Part shown: positions 1 to 8,195 of the stretch, in pieces
Position numbering within the stretch: position 1 is the first letter of the stretch
Layout of the letters: each line of letters begins with the position of its first letter
Origin: a virus
DNA length: 41,919 nucleotides
Direction: 5' to 3' (one strand)
Virus record (IMG/VR): IMGVR_UViG_3300034072_001485
Span: 1 to 41,919 of that record
Translations under genes and position numbers: made by a program
Notes under the pieces: generated by a model
Databases searched by the model: none
What the model was told of the DNA's origin: nothing
What the model saw: the letters and a program-made list of their open reading frames with translations, nothing else

Positions 1-25
1 GTGGTGAACCCTACCTTTGTTCCAT

Positions 26-49
26 AGCCCGCCGGAAGGTGGGCTTTTT
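26..49 (+). terminator. Rho-independent terminator
   Basis: The 8-bp arms AGCCCGCC and GGTGGGCT (one G-T pair) close a GGAA tetraloop and are followed by a run of five T. It would stop transcription entering from the left. Confidence 0.7.
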
Positions 50-78
50 CGTGATATACCTGAGTTTCAGACGCACGA

Positions 79-105
79 AAGCCCGCCATTATGTGGCGGG
101 CTTTT
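79..105. terminator. Bidirectional terminator hairpin
   Basis: Perfect 10-bp arms AAGCCCGCCA and TGGCGGGCTT enclose a 5-nt loop. T runs follow on both strands (TTTT on plus, TTTC on minus). It lies just outside attL, in the position expected for the original tRNA-fMet terminator on the minus strand. Confidence 0.7.
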
Positions 106-113
106 GGTGAGTT

Positions 114-135
114 TGGGTGCGGGAGCGCGATTTGA
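114..135. repeat. attL: attL candidate
   Basis: TGGGTGCGGGAGC (114-126) is identical to 41794-41806 at the 3' end of tRNA-fMet. After two mismatches the match resumes with GATTTGA (129-135 and 41809-41815), giving 20 of 22 matching positions. One copy lies at each outer edge of the phage gene block, as expected for attachment-site halves. The crossover would lie in the shared 13 bp. Confidence 0.7.
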
Positions 136-297
136 GCGTACCCCACGACCACAGAACGGCCCCACTTTCCAGCTGCGCGCCTGCGCCTGATCTCCGCACA
201 CAAACAGCCGACAAGAGTTTCAAGCGCCAATTTGGCGCTATGTTTTTGCGGCCTATACGGACGCGAACAAGTCTGTCAAAAATGTCTGGGGGTGCAC

Positions 298-553
298 GGG
301 AAAAATCTTACCTGTATTACCTGACTGATTTTATTGAGGAAACAGTCTAACATTTTTCTTACCTGTTCATTACATGGTAAGGCTTACATTTTCTAACGTA
401 TGATCAATATTTTATTGTTTAAAATCAAAGAGGTAAGATTTTTCATCATCAAAGGTAATGACAGGTAATAAGCCAAATCATACATTTATATAATTGATTT
501 TATTGCGGTAATTTTCAAAAACCAAATCTGGTAAGACAGGTAAGATTTTTCCC
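298..553. repeat. GGTAA-box array with 18-bp terminal inverted repeat; possible origin
   Basis: A perfect 18-bp inverted repeat (298-315 and 536-553, arm beginning GGGAAAAATCTTACC) closes an AT-rich segment. Ten boxes are seen: TTACC at 308, 317 and 359; GGTAA at 376, 432, 454, 464, 507, 530 and 539. Several fit a fuller form near ACAGGTAAGA, and paired boxes sit 9-10 bp apart. TGATTTTATTG occurs twice (326-336, 495-505), and TTTTATTG a third time at 410-417. Repeated boxes beside easily melted DNA are typical of iteron origins. P4 alpha protein binds GGTGAACAG-type iterons, and this phage encodes an alpha-like primase-helicase. The origin role is inference; binding sites for recombination or packaging proteins are alternatives. 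Confidence 0.6.
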
Positions 554-737
554 GACCTCCCCCTATTCCGCAGCTCGCAGAGATCAAAAAACCCGAAATC
601 CAGACAGGCACGCCCCACCAATAACACTCTGTCAAATATGCGCTTTTTTGCGTCCGCCCAAAATCGCGGCTATGGCTTTGCCGTCCAATGCGTCGGCGGG
701 GCCGGTTTTGCGTCTTTTTCGATCCAAAAAGAGCGTA

Positions 738-766
738 GGCGAGGCGCGGGGACGAGCGCGGCGCTC
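738..766. other. cos: Candidate cos site
   Basis: The sequence from 738 begins GGCGAGGCGCGGGG, close to the P2 cohesive end as I recall it (GGCGAGGCGGGGAAAGCAC), with one inserted C. An adjacent 13-bp palindrome (GAGCGC-G-GCGCTC, 754-766) could serve terminase binding. The position, between the end of the Q operon and the phage end, matches P2, where cos lies beside Q. Confidence 0.45.
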
Positions 767-814
767 GGGGTCTGGGCGGCCTGACCGGCCCCGCCCCCGA
801 CCTCTGGGCATGAC

Positions 815-846
815 AAAGGCCCTGCCGGTGCCACCCGACAGGGCCT
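815..846 (-). terminator. Terminator of the P-Q-methylase operon
   Basis: Perfect 8-bp arms AGGCCCTG (817-824) and CAGGGCCT (839-846) lie 20 bp past the stop codon of the leftward methylase and are followed on the minus strand by TTTGT. The T run is short, so termination may be partial. Confidence 0.55.
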
Positions 847-865
847 CATTAGGCCGTGCCCCGCG

Positions 866-1663
866 TCAGTTGCTGATGATCACCTCGCCCGCCTTCTGGC
901 CGTTGTTGCGCTGGCTCACACTATAGGTCACCTCGACGGCCTCGATCGTAAAGCCGTGGAATATCCGTCGCACCTCCGGGTGATCGTTGAGGCTGAGGAT
1001 AAACCGGCCCTTGATCCCCATCAGTACCTCGGCCATCTGCTCGAACTGAGACCGGTCGAACAGATCGCGGCCATAGTCGCCCTCGCAGCCATAGTACGGC
1101 GGGTCGAGATAGAACAGTGTCCCGGCCCGATCATAGCGCCTGATGAAATCCGCCCACGGCAGCCGCTCGATCACCACCCCAGACAGCCGCTCGTGCACGG
1201 CCTCCAACTCAGGCCCCAGCTTGGTGACATCGAACCGCGCAGGCCGCTCATTACTGACCCCAAAGTTCCGCCCTGTCACCTTGCCGCCGAAGGCCAGCCT
1301 CTGGAGGTACAAGAACCGCGCGGCGCGTTGCATATCGGTCAGGGTGGACGGGTCAGTCTGGATCAGCCGCTCAAACCCGGCACGGCTGGTGACCTGCCAC
1401 CTCAGCAGATCCATGAACGCCACATAGTGGTGCTGCAACACCCTGAAGAACGTCGCCACATCCTCAGACCAGTCGTTGATGAACTCAGCCTTTGGCCTCT
1501 GGTTGCGCCTGAAGAACACCCCGCCCATGCCGACAAACACCTCCGCATAGGCATCGTGCGGCGTGGCATTGATCCGCGCGACAAGGCGCTTAGCCAGGTT
1601 CTTTTTGCCACCGAAATACGGCGCGACGGGACGAACCGGAAATACCGGTGATAACTGTTCCAT
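866..1663 (-). CDS. D12-class DNA N6-adenine methyltransferase (Dam-like)
   Basis: The product (265 aa) transfers methyl from SAM to adenine N6 in DNA. The N-terminus carries PYFGGK (15-20), then FVGMGG (43-48, SAM-binding motif I) and DPPY (187-190, the catalytic motif). The order matches the Dam/D12 class. The start is ATG with GGAG 9 nt upstream. It is the last gene of the leftward operon after terminase and portal, 85 bp downstream of the portal stop, so it is probably expressed late and could mark virion DNA before or during packaging. It is one of three adenine methylases in the prophage and differs from the other D12 enzyme at 38083. The target site cannot be read from the sequence. 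Confidence 0.9.
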   Translation of the reverse strand: MEQLSPVFPVRPVAPYFGGKKNLAKRLVARINATPHDAYAEVFVGMGGVFFRRNQRPKAEFINDWSEDVATFFRVLQHHYVAFMDLLRWQVTSRAGFERLIQTDPSTLTDMQRAARFLYLQRLAFGGKVTGRNFGVSNERPARFDVTKLGPELEAVHERLSGVVIERLPWADFIRRYDRAGTLFYLDPPYYGCEGDYGRDLFDRSQFEQMAEVLMGIKGRFILSLNDHPEVRRIFHGFTIEAVEVTYSVSQRNNGQKAGEVIISN

Positions 1664-1748
1664 GACGATGGACTCCGCTTATGTGTTCGCTATACGTTCC
1701 GATTGCCTGCCAGGGCACGGGATGGCGATCTCAGCGGTCGTTAGGGGC

Positions 1749-2813
1749 TTACGCCCTCATCCCGCCCCCGGCGGGCACAGGGGCCGGATTGTCAAAGCGC
1801 ACCACGGTCTGGCCCATAAAGCCGTTGATACCGGAGGCAATACGCTTCTGAAGCGGCACAATCTCATTCTCGAAAAACACGGCCTGCGCCTTCTCGACAT
1901 CACCGAACCCGCCGGAGTTCGCGGGCACCACGCCCATGATCTGGGGTGGAGTCCGCCAGCCTGCAAGCACGTCATCGCGCGAGGTGTTTTTGATACCGAG
2001 GAACTCATCCTTCGCTGCCACCTCAGAGATAGGCAGGATCTGAACCCCCTTGTCCTTACCCTTTGGGCTATGGACAAAAAGGTTCCTGAAATTCCCCGGC
2101 CCCTTGGCCTGTTTCATCTGCTCGCGGATCTTGTCGATGGCGGCGGGCTCCATGCCCTCGTCATTGATATAGAGGATAAAACCCGCATGCGCCCCGTTGA
2201 GGTAGTACCGGCGACGGAACAGGGTCGCGGCCTCATTGAGCAGCATCGACTGAAAGGCGGACAAATACTCAGGCAGGCCGTAAATCTCCTGAGCCGGGTC
2301 ATATTGGCGCAGGTGGAACACATTTCCGGCCGCCCAGAAGGATTCCTGAAACTTCTCGTCGATCCACCAGAATTCGCCCGGATTGAGCCCGACCCGCGTC
2401 TGCTGGGCCAGAACGTGATCAAGCCGCGCCGCGCGGCCCATGCGGTTGCGGATAAGCTCCAAATAGCCGTTACCCTGCACGATGAAATCGAGACAGAACC
2501 GCTCAAACACATCGGCGCTGAGCATCGGGTGCTCAACGAAATTCCGAACGAGCAGATTGACCTTCAGCGAGATCGCCGATCGATGATGCGGCATGATGTT
2601 GATCGCGCGCGACAGCGTGACCGGATTGACCGGCGGCTGATAGTACCGCCCGTTGTGCCAGACCTCCAGATGATTGAGAAACCGCGCGCCATCCAGCACC
2701 GGCTCCGGGTCGCCAAAGCTGAACACGGTCAGGCCGGCGGATTGGCCTGACGCGCTTACCACCTCGGCGGTGCCGCGCGCATCGCTCGAAAACGCCAAAG
2801 CGCCTTTAGTCAT
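1749..2813 (-). CDS. Q: Portal protein, P2 gpQ family
   Basis: This is the 354-aa dodecameric portal of the capsid vertex through which DNA is packaged. Family features include the region with NPVTLSRAINIMPHHRSAIS, the PAQEIYGLPEYLSA segment and the C-terminal NSGGFGDVEKA block. Length is close to P2 gpQ (344 aa). A longer open frame begins upstream, but the ATG at 2813 is chosen because it overlaps the terminase stop as ATGACTAA, the usual P-Q coupling. It is transcribed leftward with terminase, probably from the Ogr-type site at 4717. Confidence 0.95.
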   Translation of the reverse strand: MTKGALAFSSDARGTAEVVSASGQSAGLTVFSFGDPEPVLDGARFLNHLEVWHNGRYYQPPVNPVTLSRAINIMPHHRSAISLKVNLLVRNFVEHPMLSADVFERFCLDFIVQGNGYLELIRNRMGRAARLDHVLAQQTRVGLNPGEFWWIDEKFQESFWAAGNVFHLRQYDPAQEIYGLPEYLSAFQSMLLNEAATLFRRRYYLNGAHAGFILYINDEGMEPAAIDKIREQMKQAKGPGNFRNLFVHSPKGKDKGVQILPISEVAAKDEFLGIKNTSRDDVLAGWRTPPQIMGVVPANSGGFGDVEKAQAVFFENEIVPLQKRIASGINGFMGQTVVRFDNPAPVPAGGGMRA

Positions 2814-4671
2814 CGGAAAACTCCACGGTTGTCGTGTGCACGCGCGTCCCATCGGTAACCTCAATAGGCTCCTGATAGAGTGCATTGAGCAGCGCCCAGG
2901 CGATATCGCCGTGGCCGATCTCGGCGGTGCGTCGTGATTTGTAGGTGATGTAGCGGCCCGACGCGGTCAGCTCCGGGTGGATGGACATCAGCGCCCCGGC
3001 CAGCTCAAGGCCCTGTTTGCCCTGATCGAATTCAATCCGGCGATTGCGGAAAACGTTCTGGGCCTTGGCGACCATGAGCCCCTTGACCGCCGCGTCATAC
3101 ATGACGCCCACCGCAGCCGGGAAAAACTGCGCCACAAGCTGATAAACCGCAGAACCGACTCCTTTGGTGTCGATGGCGATCTTCCTGACATTCGTCACCC
3201 CAGTCGCGGGGTTTCTGTACTTCTTGGTCAGCTTCCGGATCTCGTCGGCCTGCTGCTGATAATCGAGCCCGCGCAGCTTTCGCGTCTCCAAAACCCGGAA
3301 CTTCGCCCCCGGCGTCTTGGGTGCCGCCAGCACCACAAGGCCAGCCGGATCGCCCTGCCCGTCATTGTTGTTCGGGTCGTACCCGATCCACACGTCGCCG
3401 GAATACGGGCAGAAATCGTTCCACGGGTCGAAATCGTCCCAGACCTCCCAGGAATCGACCATGGCCCGCTGGATGAGTTGCAGCGGGAATGAGCTGGTGG
3501 CGTCATCGACAAATTCGCATTCGAACAGGTTGCGGAATTCATCCACGCCATATTCGTCGATCAGCTCGTCGAGATTGACCTTGTCGAAGCCCTTCTCGAT
3601 GGCGTCATGAATAGTCACGATCTGACGATAGATGTTGTCGCCGCCCTGGTGCCCGTTTTTCAGCGCCTCATGGCTGGTCGGGATCCTGACCCGCTTATCC
3701 TTTGGCCGCTTCTTATTGTACCGCTCGCCCGTCCACATCGGATAGGCCTGATGCGAGATCGATGACGGCGTTGAAAACAGCGTGCGCGTGAACTGCTGAT
3801 GCGTGGCGATGGCCGAGGCGACCTTGTAAATCTCCTCAAACCCATAAATCCAGAAACATTCGTCAATGATCACGTCGCCGGAATAGCCCTGAGCGGTGCG
3901 ATAATTGGTGCCAAGGAAGTACAACGTCACCGGCGTGAGCGGATTGCCGTCTTCATCTTCTCCGCGATCAATAACCAGCGGGTCACCGCTCAGCTGCACG
4001 CCAAGCACTTCCAGCACAAGGTTATTGATATAGGTCCGGAAAATATTGGCCTGCGAACGGCTGGCCGAAATAAATATCTGATTATAGCCCAGCTCAACCG
4101 CTCGGATCAGCCGTTCCGGCCCGAAATAATACGTCGCGCCGATCTGACGAGACTTCACCAGCATCCGCGTGCGCAGCGTCGTGGTGTTCATCCAATCGCG
4201 CTGATAGGCATAGAGCCGCCCCTCAAACACCGCCTTGATCTTGGCGAGGCCTGCCCGATCGATGCGGTTCCTGACCGGCTTCTTCTTCTCGCCCTTGTTG
4301 CGCTCGCGGATATTCGGGTTGAGGTCCGCCGTATTGCCGCCCGGCTTTTTGAACTTCTCGACGCGCGCGAAATTGACGATCTGCCGCCCCAGCAGGTCGA
4401 TGTCGCGCACGTCCGAAGGCGTGTAGGCGGGTTTCATGACCAGCCGCATGTACTGCACGTATGTGCACGCCGCCGCGCGTTCGACCGGCTCAGCATCGTC
4501 CCAGTTCTGCCGCGTCTTCCAGCTTTTGACCGTGGATTCCGGAATATCCAGCATCCGCGCGATATCGGCCTGCCGCCACCCCAGCCAGTACATGACGCGC
4601 GCCTGCGCCTCCGGGTCGAACGGGACACCGGGCGGCACCATCGCAGCGGGAGGGACGACGATCTGAGACAT
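2806..4671 (-). CDS. P: Terminase large (ATPase) subunit, P2 gpP family
   Basis: The 621-aa ATPase/nuclease motor cuts at cos and packages DNA through the portal. An N-terminal HTH (about 21-52, with WRQADIARMLDIPESTVKSW) is followed by a Walker-A-like KSRQIGAT (173-180), Walker B DVIIDE (266-271), and a C-terminal nuclease region with GYDPNNND and an Asp-rich GHGDIAW. P2 gpP has 590 aa. The open frame reaches 4926, but the ATG at 4671 fits the protein start (MSQIVVPP) and lies 57 bp from the centre of the late-promoter dyad. No Shine-Dalgarno sequence precedes it, so it may be leaderless. Confidence 0.95.
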   Translation of the reverse strand: MSQIVVPPAAMVPPGVPFDPEAQARVMYWLGWRQADIARMLDIPESTVKSWKTRQNWDDAEPVERAAACTYVQYMRLVMKPAYTPSDVRDIDLLGRQIVNFARVEKFKKPGGNTADLNPNIRERNKGEKKKPVRNRIDRAGLAKIKAVFEGRLYAYQRDWMNTTTLRTRMLVKSRQIGATYYFGPERLIRAVELGYNQIFISASRSQANIFRTYINNLVLEVLGVQLSGDPLVIDRGEDEDGNPLTPVTLYFLGTNYRTAQGYSGDVIIDECFWIYGFEEIYKVASAIATHQQFTRTLFSTPSSISHQAYPMWTGERYNKKRPKDKRVRIPTSHEALKNGHQGGDNIYRQIVTIHDAIEKGFDKVNLDELIDEYGVDEFRNLFECEFVDDATSSFPLQLIQRAMVDSWEVWDDFDPWNDFCPYSGDVWIGYDPNNNDGQGDPAGLVVLAAPKTPGAKFRVLETRKLRGLDYQQQADEIRKLTKKYRNPATGVTNVRKIAIDTKGVGSAVYQLVAQFFPAAVGVMYDAAVKGLMVAKAQNVFRNRRIEFDQGKQGLELAGALMSIHPELTASGRYITYKSRRTAEIGHGDIAWALLNALYQEPIEVTDGTRVHTTTVEFSDD

Positions 4672-4716
4672 GGGCGGACTATGACGGCCCTGCCCCGGCG
4701 CGCGTGAGATCAAGCC

Positions 4717-4739
4717 CTTGTAAACCGGGCCTCTACAAG
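4717..4739. promoter_or_regulatory. Ogr-type late operator 1 (divergent P and O)
   Basis: The dyad CTTGTA-N11-TACAAG is one of three near-identical sites in the window. It lies between the divergent terminase (start 57 bp from the dyad centre) and scaffold O (95 bp). P2-family Ogr/Delta activators bind TGT-N12-ACA dyads centred near -55; here the gap inside TGT...ACA is 13. A single dyad seems to serve both directions. Confidence 0.75.
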
Positions 4740-4822
4740 GCGCGCGCGTTGCGCTGCGACCCGCGCTCGCGCGTTCATGGCGATCATTTTCGTTCGCGAA
4801 CCCCCGATCAGGAGCCGCCGCC

Positions 4823-5680
4823 ATGGCAAAACCCAAGAAATTCCGCGTTGCCGTTGCCGGTGCCACCGTCGATGGCCGTGAAATCACCCCGCAAATGCTG
4901 ACCGAGGCGGTCGCCAACTTCAACACCGCGACCTACGGAATCCGCGTCAATGTTGAACACCTGCGCGGCCTCAGCGGCGATAAGCCATTCGGCATCGTCG
5001 GCGACGTGATCGGCCTGTCCACTCAGGAAGACACGATCACGCTGAACGGCAAGGCCGAAAAGCGCACCGCCCTATACGCCGAAATCCAGCCCAACGACCG
5101 CGCGCTTGAACTCAACAAGGCCGATCAGAAGGTCTTCACCTCCATCGAACTCACCCCCGACTTCGCGGGCACCGGTAAGTTCGGCCTGGTCGGCCTCGCC
5201 GTCACCGACAGCCCGGCCTCCATCGGCACCGAACGCCTGCAATTCTCAAAGGTGCACAAGACGATCATCGTCCCCGGACAGCCGGGTGAAGAGGTCGAGT
5301 TCAAGTTCGACGAAGACGCGCCCTCGCAATCTCAGGCCCTGTTCGGCACCGCCCTGACGGCCCTGAGCGCCGCCGTCACCGCCCTGACCGGTGGCCAGAA
5401 GCCGCAGCCCCCCGCTGCCCCGGCCACGCCGCCCGCACCTGCCGCCCCGGCGGGCATGGAACAGCTTGCTACCATCTTCGCCGCTCAGACCGAAGCCCTG
5501 ACCGCGCTGGCCAAGTCGGTCAGCGAATCGGTCAGCGGCATCAACACCCGCCTCGATCAGCAGGAGCGCCAGTTCACGGCGCTCAAGGCTGATCTGGAAA
5601 AAGCCCCCGACCCCAACACCTACAGCGCCCGCAAGCCGGTCTCCGGCGGTGGCGATGCCAAACAACTCGCTGAGTTTTAA
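4823..5680 (+). CDS. O: Capsid scaffold and maturation protease, P2 gpO family
   Basis: The 285-aa protein directs procapsid assembly and cleaves capsid proteins. The N-terminal serine protease keeps the triad seen in P2 gpO: Asp17, His46 and Ser107 (P2 Asp19, His48, Ser107). An Ala/Pro-rich linker (about 193-215) leads to a C-terminal helical scaffold part (about 215-265) with heptad-like Leu/Ala spacing. AGGAG precedes the ATG. It is the first gene of the rightward head operon, driven by the dyad at 4717. Confidence 0.94.
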   Translation: MAKPKKFRVAVAGATVDGREITPQMLTEAVANFNTATYGIRVNVEHLRGLSGDKPFGIVGDVIGLSTQEDTITLNGKAEKRTALYAEIQPNDRALELNKADQKVFTSIELTPDFAGTGKFGLVGLAVTDSPASIGTERLQFSKVHKTIIVPGQPGEEVEFKFDEDAPSQSQALFGTALTALSAAVTALTGGQKPQPPAAPATPPAPAAPAGMEQLATIFAAQTEALTALAKSVSESVSGINTRLDQQERQFTALKADLEKAPDPNTYSARKPVSGGGDAKQLAEF

Positions 5681-5694
5681 CCCGGAGCCCTGCC

Positions 5695-6741
5695 TTGTCC
5701 CACGCCCTCTCCAACGCCGCGCGCGTCCTGATCAATCAATACATCGCCCGCGTCGCCGAGCTGAACGGCGTGACCGTGGCCGATGTGGAAAAATCCTTCG
5801 TCGCTTCGCCGTCGATTCAGCAGACGCTGTGGCAGAAGGTGCAGGAATCCAGCGCCTTCCTGACCCGCGTCAATATGCCAATCGTGGCCGAAATGTCGGC
5901 GGAACTGATCGGCATGGGTATTGCCGGAACAATTTCCGGCCGCACCAATACCGACACCACGGATCGTCTGGGCACCGACCCCGGCACGGTCGACAACCGC
6001 ACCTATGACTGCAAATTCACTGAGTTCGACGTGTCGCTCAAGTGGGCCAAGCTGGACATGTGGGCCAAGTTCCCGAATTTCCAGATCATGTGGGCCACCC
6101 TTGTCGCCAATCAGATCGCTCTCGAACTGATCATGGTTGGCTGGCACGGCACGTCGGCGGCAGCGGCCACGAACCGCGTCAATAACCCGCTGCTTCAGGA
6201 CGTCAATATCGGGTGGCTGCAAAAGCAACGCACCGAAAATGCCGCCCGCGTCCTCGACGAAGGTGAGGATGAAGCTGGCAAGGTAACCTACGGCACCCAC
6301 GCCGACGCGGACTATAAGTCTCTCGACAGTCTGGTCTATGATGCGCGCCACACGCTTTTGCCCGCCTGGGCGAAGAATGACACCAACCTCGTAGCGATCT
6401 GTAACTCTGGACTCCTCCACGACAAGTATTTCCCGCTCGTCAACAAGGATCAGGACGCCCAGAACACGCTGGCAACCGACATCATCCTGTCGTCGAAGCG
6501 GCTGGGTGGCCTTCAGGCGGTCGAAGTGCCGCACTTCCCTGACGGTAAAATCTTCATCACCCGCTTTGACAACCTCTCGATCTATCAGCAGGAAGGCAAG
6601 AACCGCCGCCACATCATCGACAACCCGAAGCGCTCGCGCATCGAAGATTATCAGTCGATGAACCTCGCCTATGTGATCGAAGACCTCGATTTCGCGGTGC
6701 TGATCGAAAACATCGAAGTCCACGACGCCGCTGCGGTCTAA
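5695..6741 (+). CDS. N: Major capsid protein, P2 gpN family
   Basis: The 348-aa protein forms the icosahedral shell. It matches P2 gpN throughout, including VAELNGV near the N-terminus, NPLLQDVNIGWLQK, DKYFPLVNKDQDAQ and the C-terminal DYQSMNLAYVIEDL. The start is TTG with CGGAG about 8 nt upstream, 14 bp after the O stop. Its N-terminal part is presumably trimmed by gpO, as in P2. Confidence 0.96.
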   Translation: MSHALSNAARVLINQYIARVAELNGVTVADVEKSFVASPSIQQTLWQKVQESSAFLTRVNMPIVAEMSAELIGMGIAGTISGRTNTDTTDRLGTDPGTVDNRTYDCKFTEFDVSLKWAKLDMWAKFPNFQIMWATLVANQIALELIMVGWHGTSAAAATNRVNNPLLQDVNIGWLQKQRTENAARVLDEGEDEAGKVTYGTHADADYKSLDSLVYDARHTLLPAWAKNDTNLVAICNSGLLHDKYFPLVNKDQDAQNTLATDIILSSKRLGGLQAVEVPHFPDGKIFITRFDNLSIYQQEGKNRRHIIDNPKRSRIEDYQSMNLAYVIEDLDFAVLIENIEVHDAAAV

Positions 6742-6765
6742 GCCGCCGGCTTAGCCAAGAAATGA

Positions 6766-6797
6766 ACAGGCGGGCCGTTAAAACGCCCGCCTGTTTT
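6766..6797 (+). terminator. Hairpin with T run between capsid and small terminase
   Basis: Perfect 10-bp arms ACAGGCGGGC and GCCCGCCTGT with a 9-nt loop are followed by TTTT. A smaller hairpin (CTAAGCC-GCC-GGCTTAG, 6738-6754) overlaps the capsid stop. As the operon continues, this is probably an attenuator that gives more capsid than downstream message, or a processing or 3'-end protection site. Confidence 0.6.
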
Positions 6798-6814
6798 GTA
6801 AACGGAGATCATTC

Positions 6815-7606
6815 ATGAGCCGCCTAAGCCCCGCCCAAAGGCATTTGCTGAAACATATGGCCGCTGCCGCTATCGTTGCCGCCCCTGCCGCCGTGGTCGC
6901 GGCTGAGCGGCTGGCCGAGGCCGAAAACGCCCCCTATTCCCTGCTGAAAATACAGATGGGGCAGCATCTGGCCGAATTGAAGTCAACCCGCTCAACCGAA
7001 GACAAGATCGCCAAGAAGCTAGAATTCCTTCCTCTCTATCAGGACCATATCGACACGGTCCTCGCGACGTCCGAAGCCGAAGGCCGGGCGGTTCAGGATG
7101 AAATTTTCGTTCAGCTGATGATCTGGACGTTTGACGCCGCGACGATCAATCCTGAACTCTATGGACGCGCCCTCGACATGGCGGAGTACGTCATGCGCTA
7201 CGGCCTGACCATGCCAGACAGGTTCAATCGCGGTGTCGCCGAGTTTTTGCTTGAGGCTGTGGCCGAAGACGCGGCGAAGAAACTGGCCGTTGCGCCTGCC
7301 GACGCTTCGGCTCCGTTTGACCTCGACGTCCTGAAGCAGGCGGAGGCGATGACCGCCTCTGCCGATGTGCTGGACGTGATCAAGGCCAAGGCTCAAAAGG
7401 CAGCGGCCAAACTCTACGTTCTGATGGCGGCTGCGATCGACAAGGGCGAAACCGAGGCCCCCGCTGGCGGGGCCAAAGCCGCCCGCGCCGAAGCGCTTAA
7501 GCGCTACAAGCGCGCCTTCGAACTCGACAAAAATATTGGCGTCAAAAAGGAGATCGAGCAGCTCGAAAGGCTGCTGAAAAACGCACCTCCTGAAACCGCC
7601 GAATAA
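6815..7606 (+). CDS. M: Terminase small (endonuclease) subunit, P2 gpM family
   Basis: The 263-aa protein recognises cos together with gpP. The opening SPAQRH block, the central EIFVQLMIWTFDAA and YVMRYGLTMPDRF segments and the C-terminal GVKKEIEQLERLL all have counterparts in P2 gpM (247 aa). The start ATG is preceded by CGGAGA. It follows the 6766 hairpin, so its level relative to the capsid may be set there. Confidence 0.93.
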   Translation: MSRLSPAQRHLLKHMAAAAIVAAPAAVVAAERLAEAENAPYSLLKIQMGQHLAELKSTRSTEDKIAKKLEFLPLYQDHIDTVLATSEAEGRAVQDEIFVQLMIWTFDAATINPELYGRALDMAEYVMRYGLTMPDRFNRGVAEFLLEAVAEDAAKKLAVAPADASAPFDLDVLKQAEAMTASADVLDVIKAKAQKAAAKLYVLMAAAIDKGETEAPAGGAKAARAEALKRYKRAFELDKNIGVKKEIEQLERLLKNAPPETAE

Positions 7607-7715
7607 GGTCGCCCCGCGACGCCGGGGAGGGCAGACAGAAAACCGAGCGGCCTGATCTCACCGTCCCGGTTTCTTCGTCTTCACCCTCCCCACCCCTTTT
7701 TTTTAGAGCCGCCTC
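7607..7715. other. Short gap between M and L
   Basis: No gene is seen. A CCCCG/CGGGG hairpin near the start and a separate run of eight T (7697-7704) are too far apart to form one intrinsic terminator. Confidence 0.4.
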
Positions 7716-8195
7716 ATGTCTGACCTGATCTCGATCCCGCCGGAAGACGAAAGCCCCGCAGGCTCTGAAATCACAGCGGGCGACTTCTGGCCTGCCATCG
7801 ACGTGAACGATTTCCGCGAAGCCTACCGCGTCGGCGGCCCTGAGGTCACCCATGCCCGCCTGACCGAAGCGCTGCGCGCCGGTCTGGCCATCGTCCTGAA
7901 ACAGGCCCGCACCTGGCGCATCACTCAGCAGGAGGCCGGTCACGCCACGCTGGCCGCCGTGACCGCCGACGATGAAATCGACGGCCTGAGCCTGCGCCTG
8001 ATCAGCTACCGTCAGGCGGTCTCCAGCTACGCCGCCGCCTACCTCATGGAAACCTATCGGGGCGTCACGGCCACCGGCTCAGGCCTTGGCCGCGTCGAAG
8101 AGGACGTGCTGACCGCCGCCGATCATCGCCGCAACGGGCATCAGGCCCTGTCTGACCTGATCGACCGCGACCGCGACACGGTGGAACTGATCTGA
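7716..8195 (+). CDS. L: Head completion protein, P2 gpL family
   Basis: The 159-aa protein closes the filled head and forms the head-tail connector. The segment WPAIDVNDFREAYRV and the following helical region, and the position between M and X, fit P2 gpL (169 aa). Its stop overlaps the ATG of X as ATGA, which implies coupled translation. Confidence 0.9.
   Translation: MSDLISIPPEDESPAGSEITAGDFWPAIDVNDFREAYRVGGPEVTHARLTEALRAGLAIVLKQARTWRITQQEAGHATLAAVTADDEIDGLSLRLISYRQAVSSYAAAYLMETYRGVTATGSGLGRVEEDVLTAADHRRNGHQALSDLIDRDRDTVELI

Larger units (their letters stand above)
1..113. other. Host DNA left of the prophage
   Basis: No gene is visible in this stretch. It carries two strong hairpins (26-49 and 79-105). 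In the uninterrupted chromosome they would lie just downstream of the leftward tRNA-fMet gene, so at least the second one plausibly ends the tRNA transcript. Confidence 0.5.
136..865. other. Non-coding left end of phage: iteron-like array and cos
   Basis: No convincing gene is seen; short open frames here have no ribosome site and no family features. The stretch contains the AT-rich GGTAA-box array (298-553), a P2-cos-like sequence with an adjacent palindrome (738-766), and the terminator of the leftward methylase operon (815-846). The base composition swings from very AT-rich (340-550) to very GC-rich (690-800). Confidence 0.6.

Noticed and set aside
117-350. Open frame of 77 codons at the left end
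   Set aside because: No ribosome site, odd composition, and it overlaps the inverted-repeat array. Part of it would be read only as the integrase tail in the excised phage, in its own frame.
648-926. Open frame of 92 codons over the cos region
   Set aside because: Arg/Pro-rich artefact of GC-rich DNA; it overlaps the terminator and the end of the methylase gene.
1664-1748. Possible small gene between portal and methylase
   Set aside because: One minus frame stays open for about 22 codons but has no usable start codon.
3820-3829. CCTTGTAAAT as a fourth Ogr-type site
   Set aside because: It lies inside the terminase gene, and no TACAA arm follows at the required distance.
956-4707. Long plus-strand frames opposite methylase, portal and terminase
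   Set aside because: The minus-strand frames are clear family members; the plus frames are low-complexity shadows rich in His, Arg and Pro.
5677-6723. Minus-strand frame of 348 codons opposite the capsid gene
   Set aside because: Exact mirror of the capsid gene, with no ribosome site and no recognisable domain.
7697-7704. Run of eight T as a terminator
   Set aside because: No hairpin stands directly before it; the nearest stem is about 70 bp upstream.
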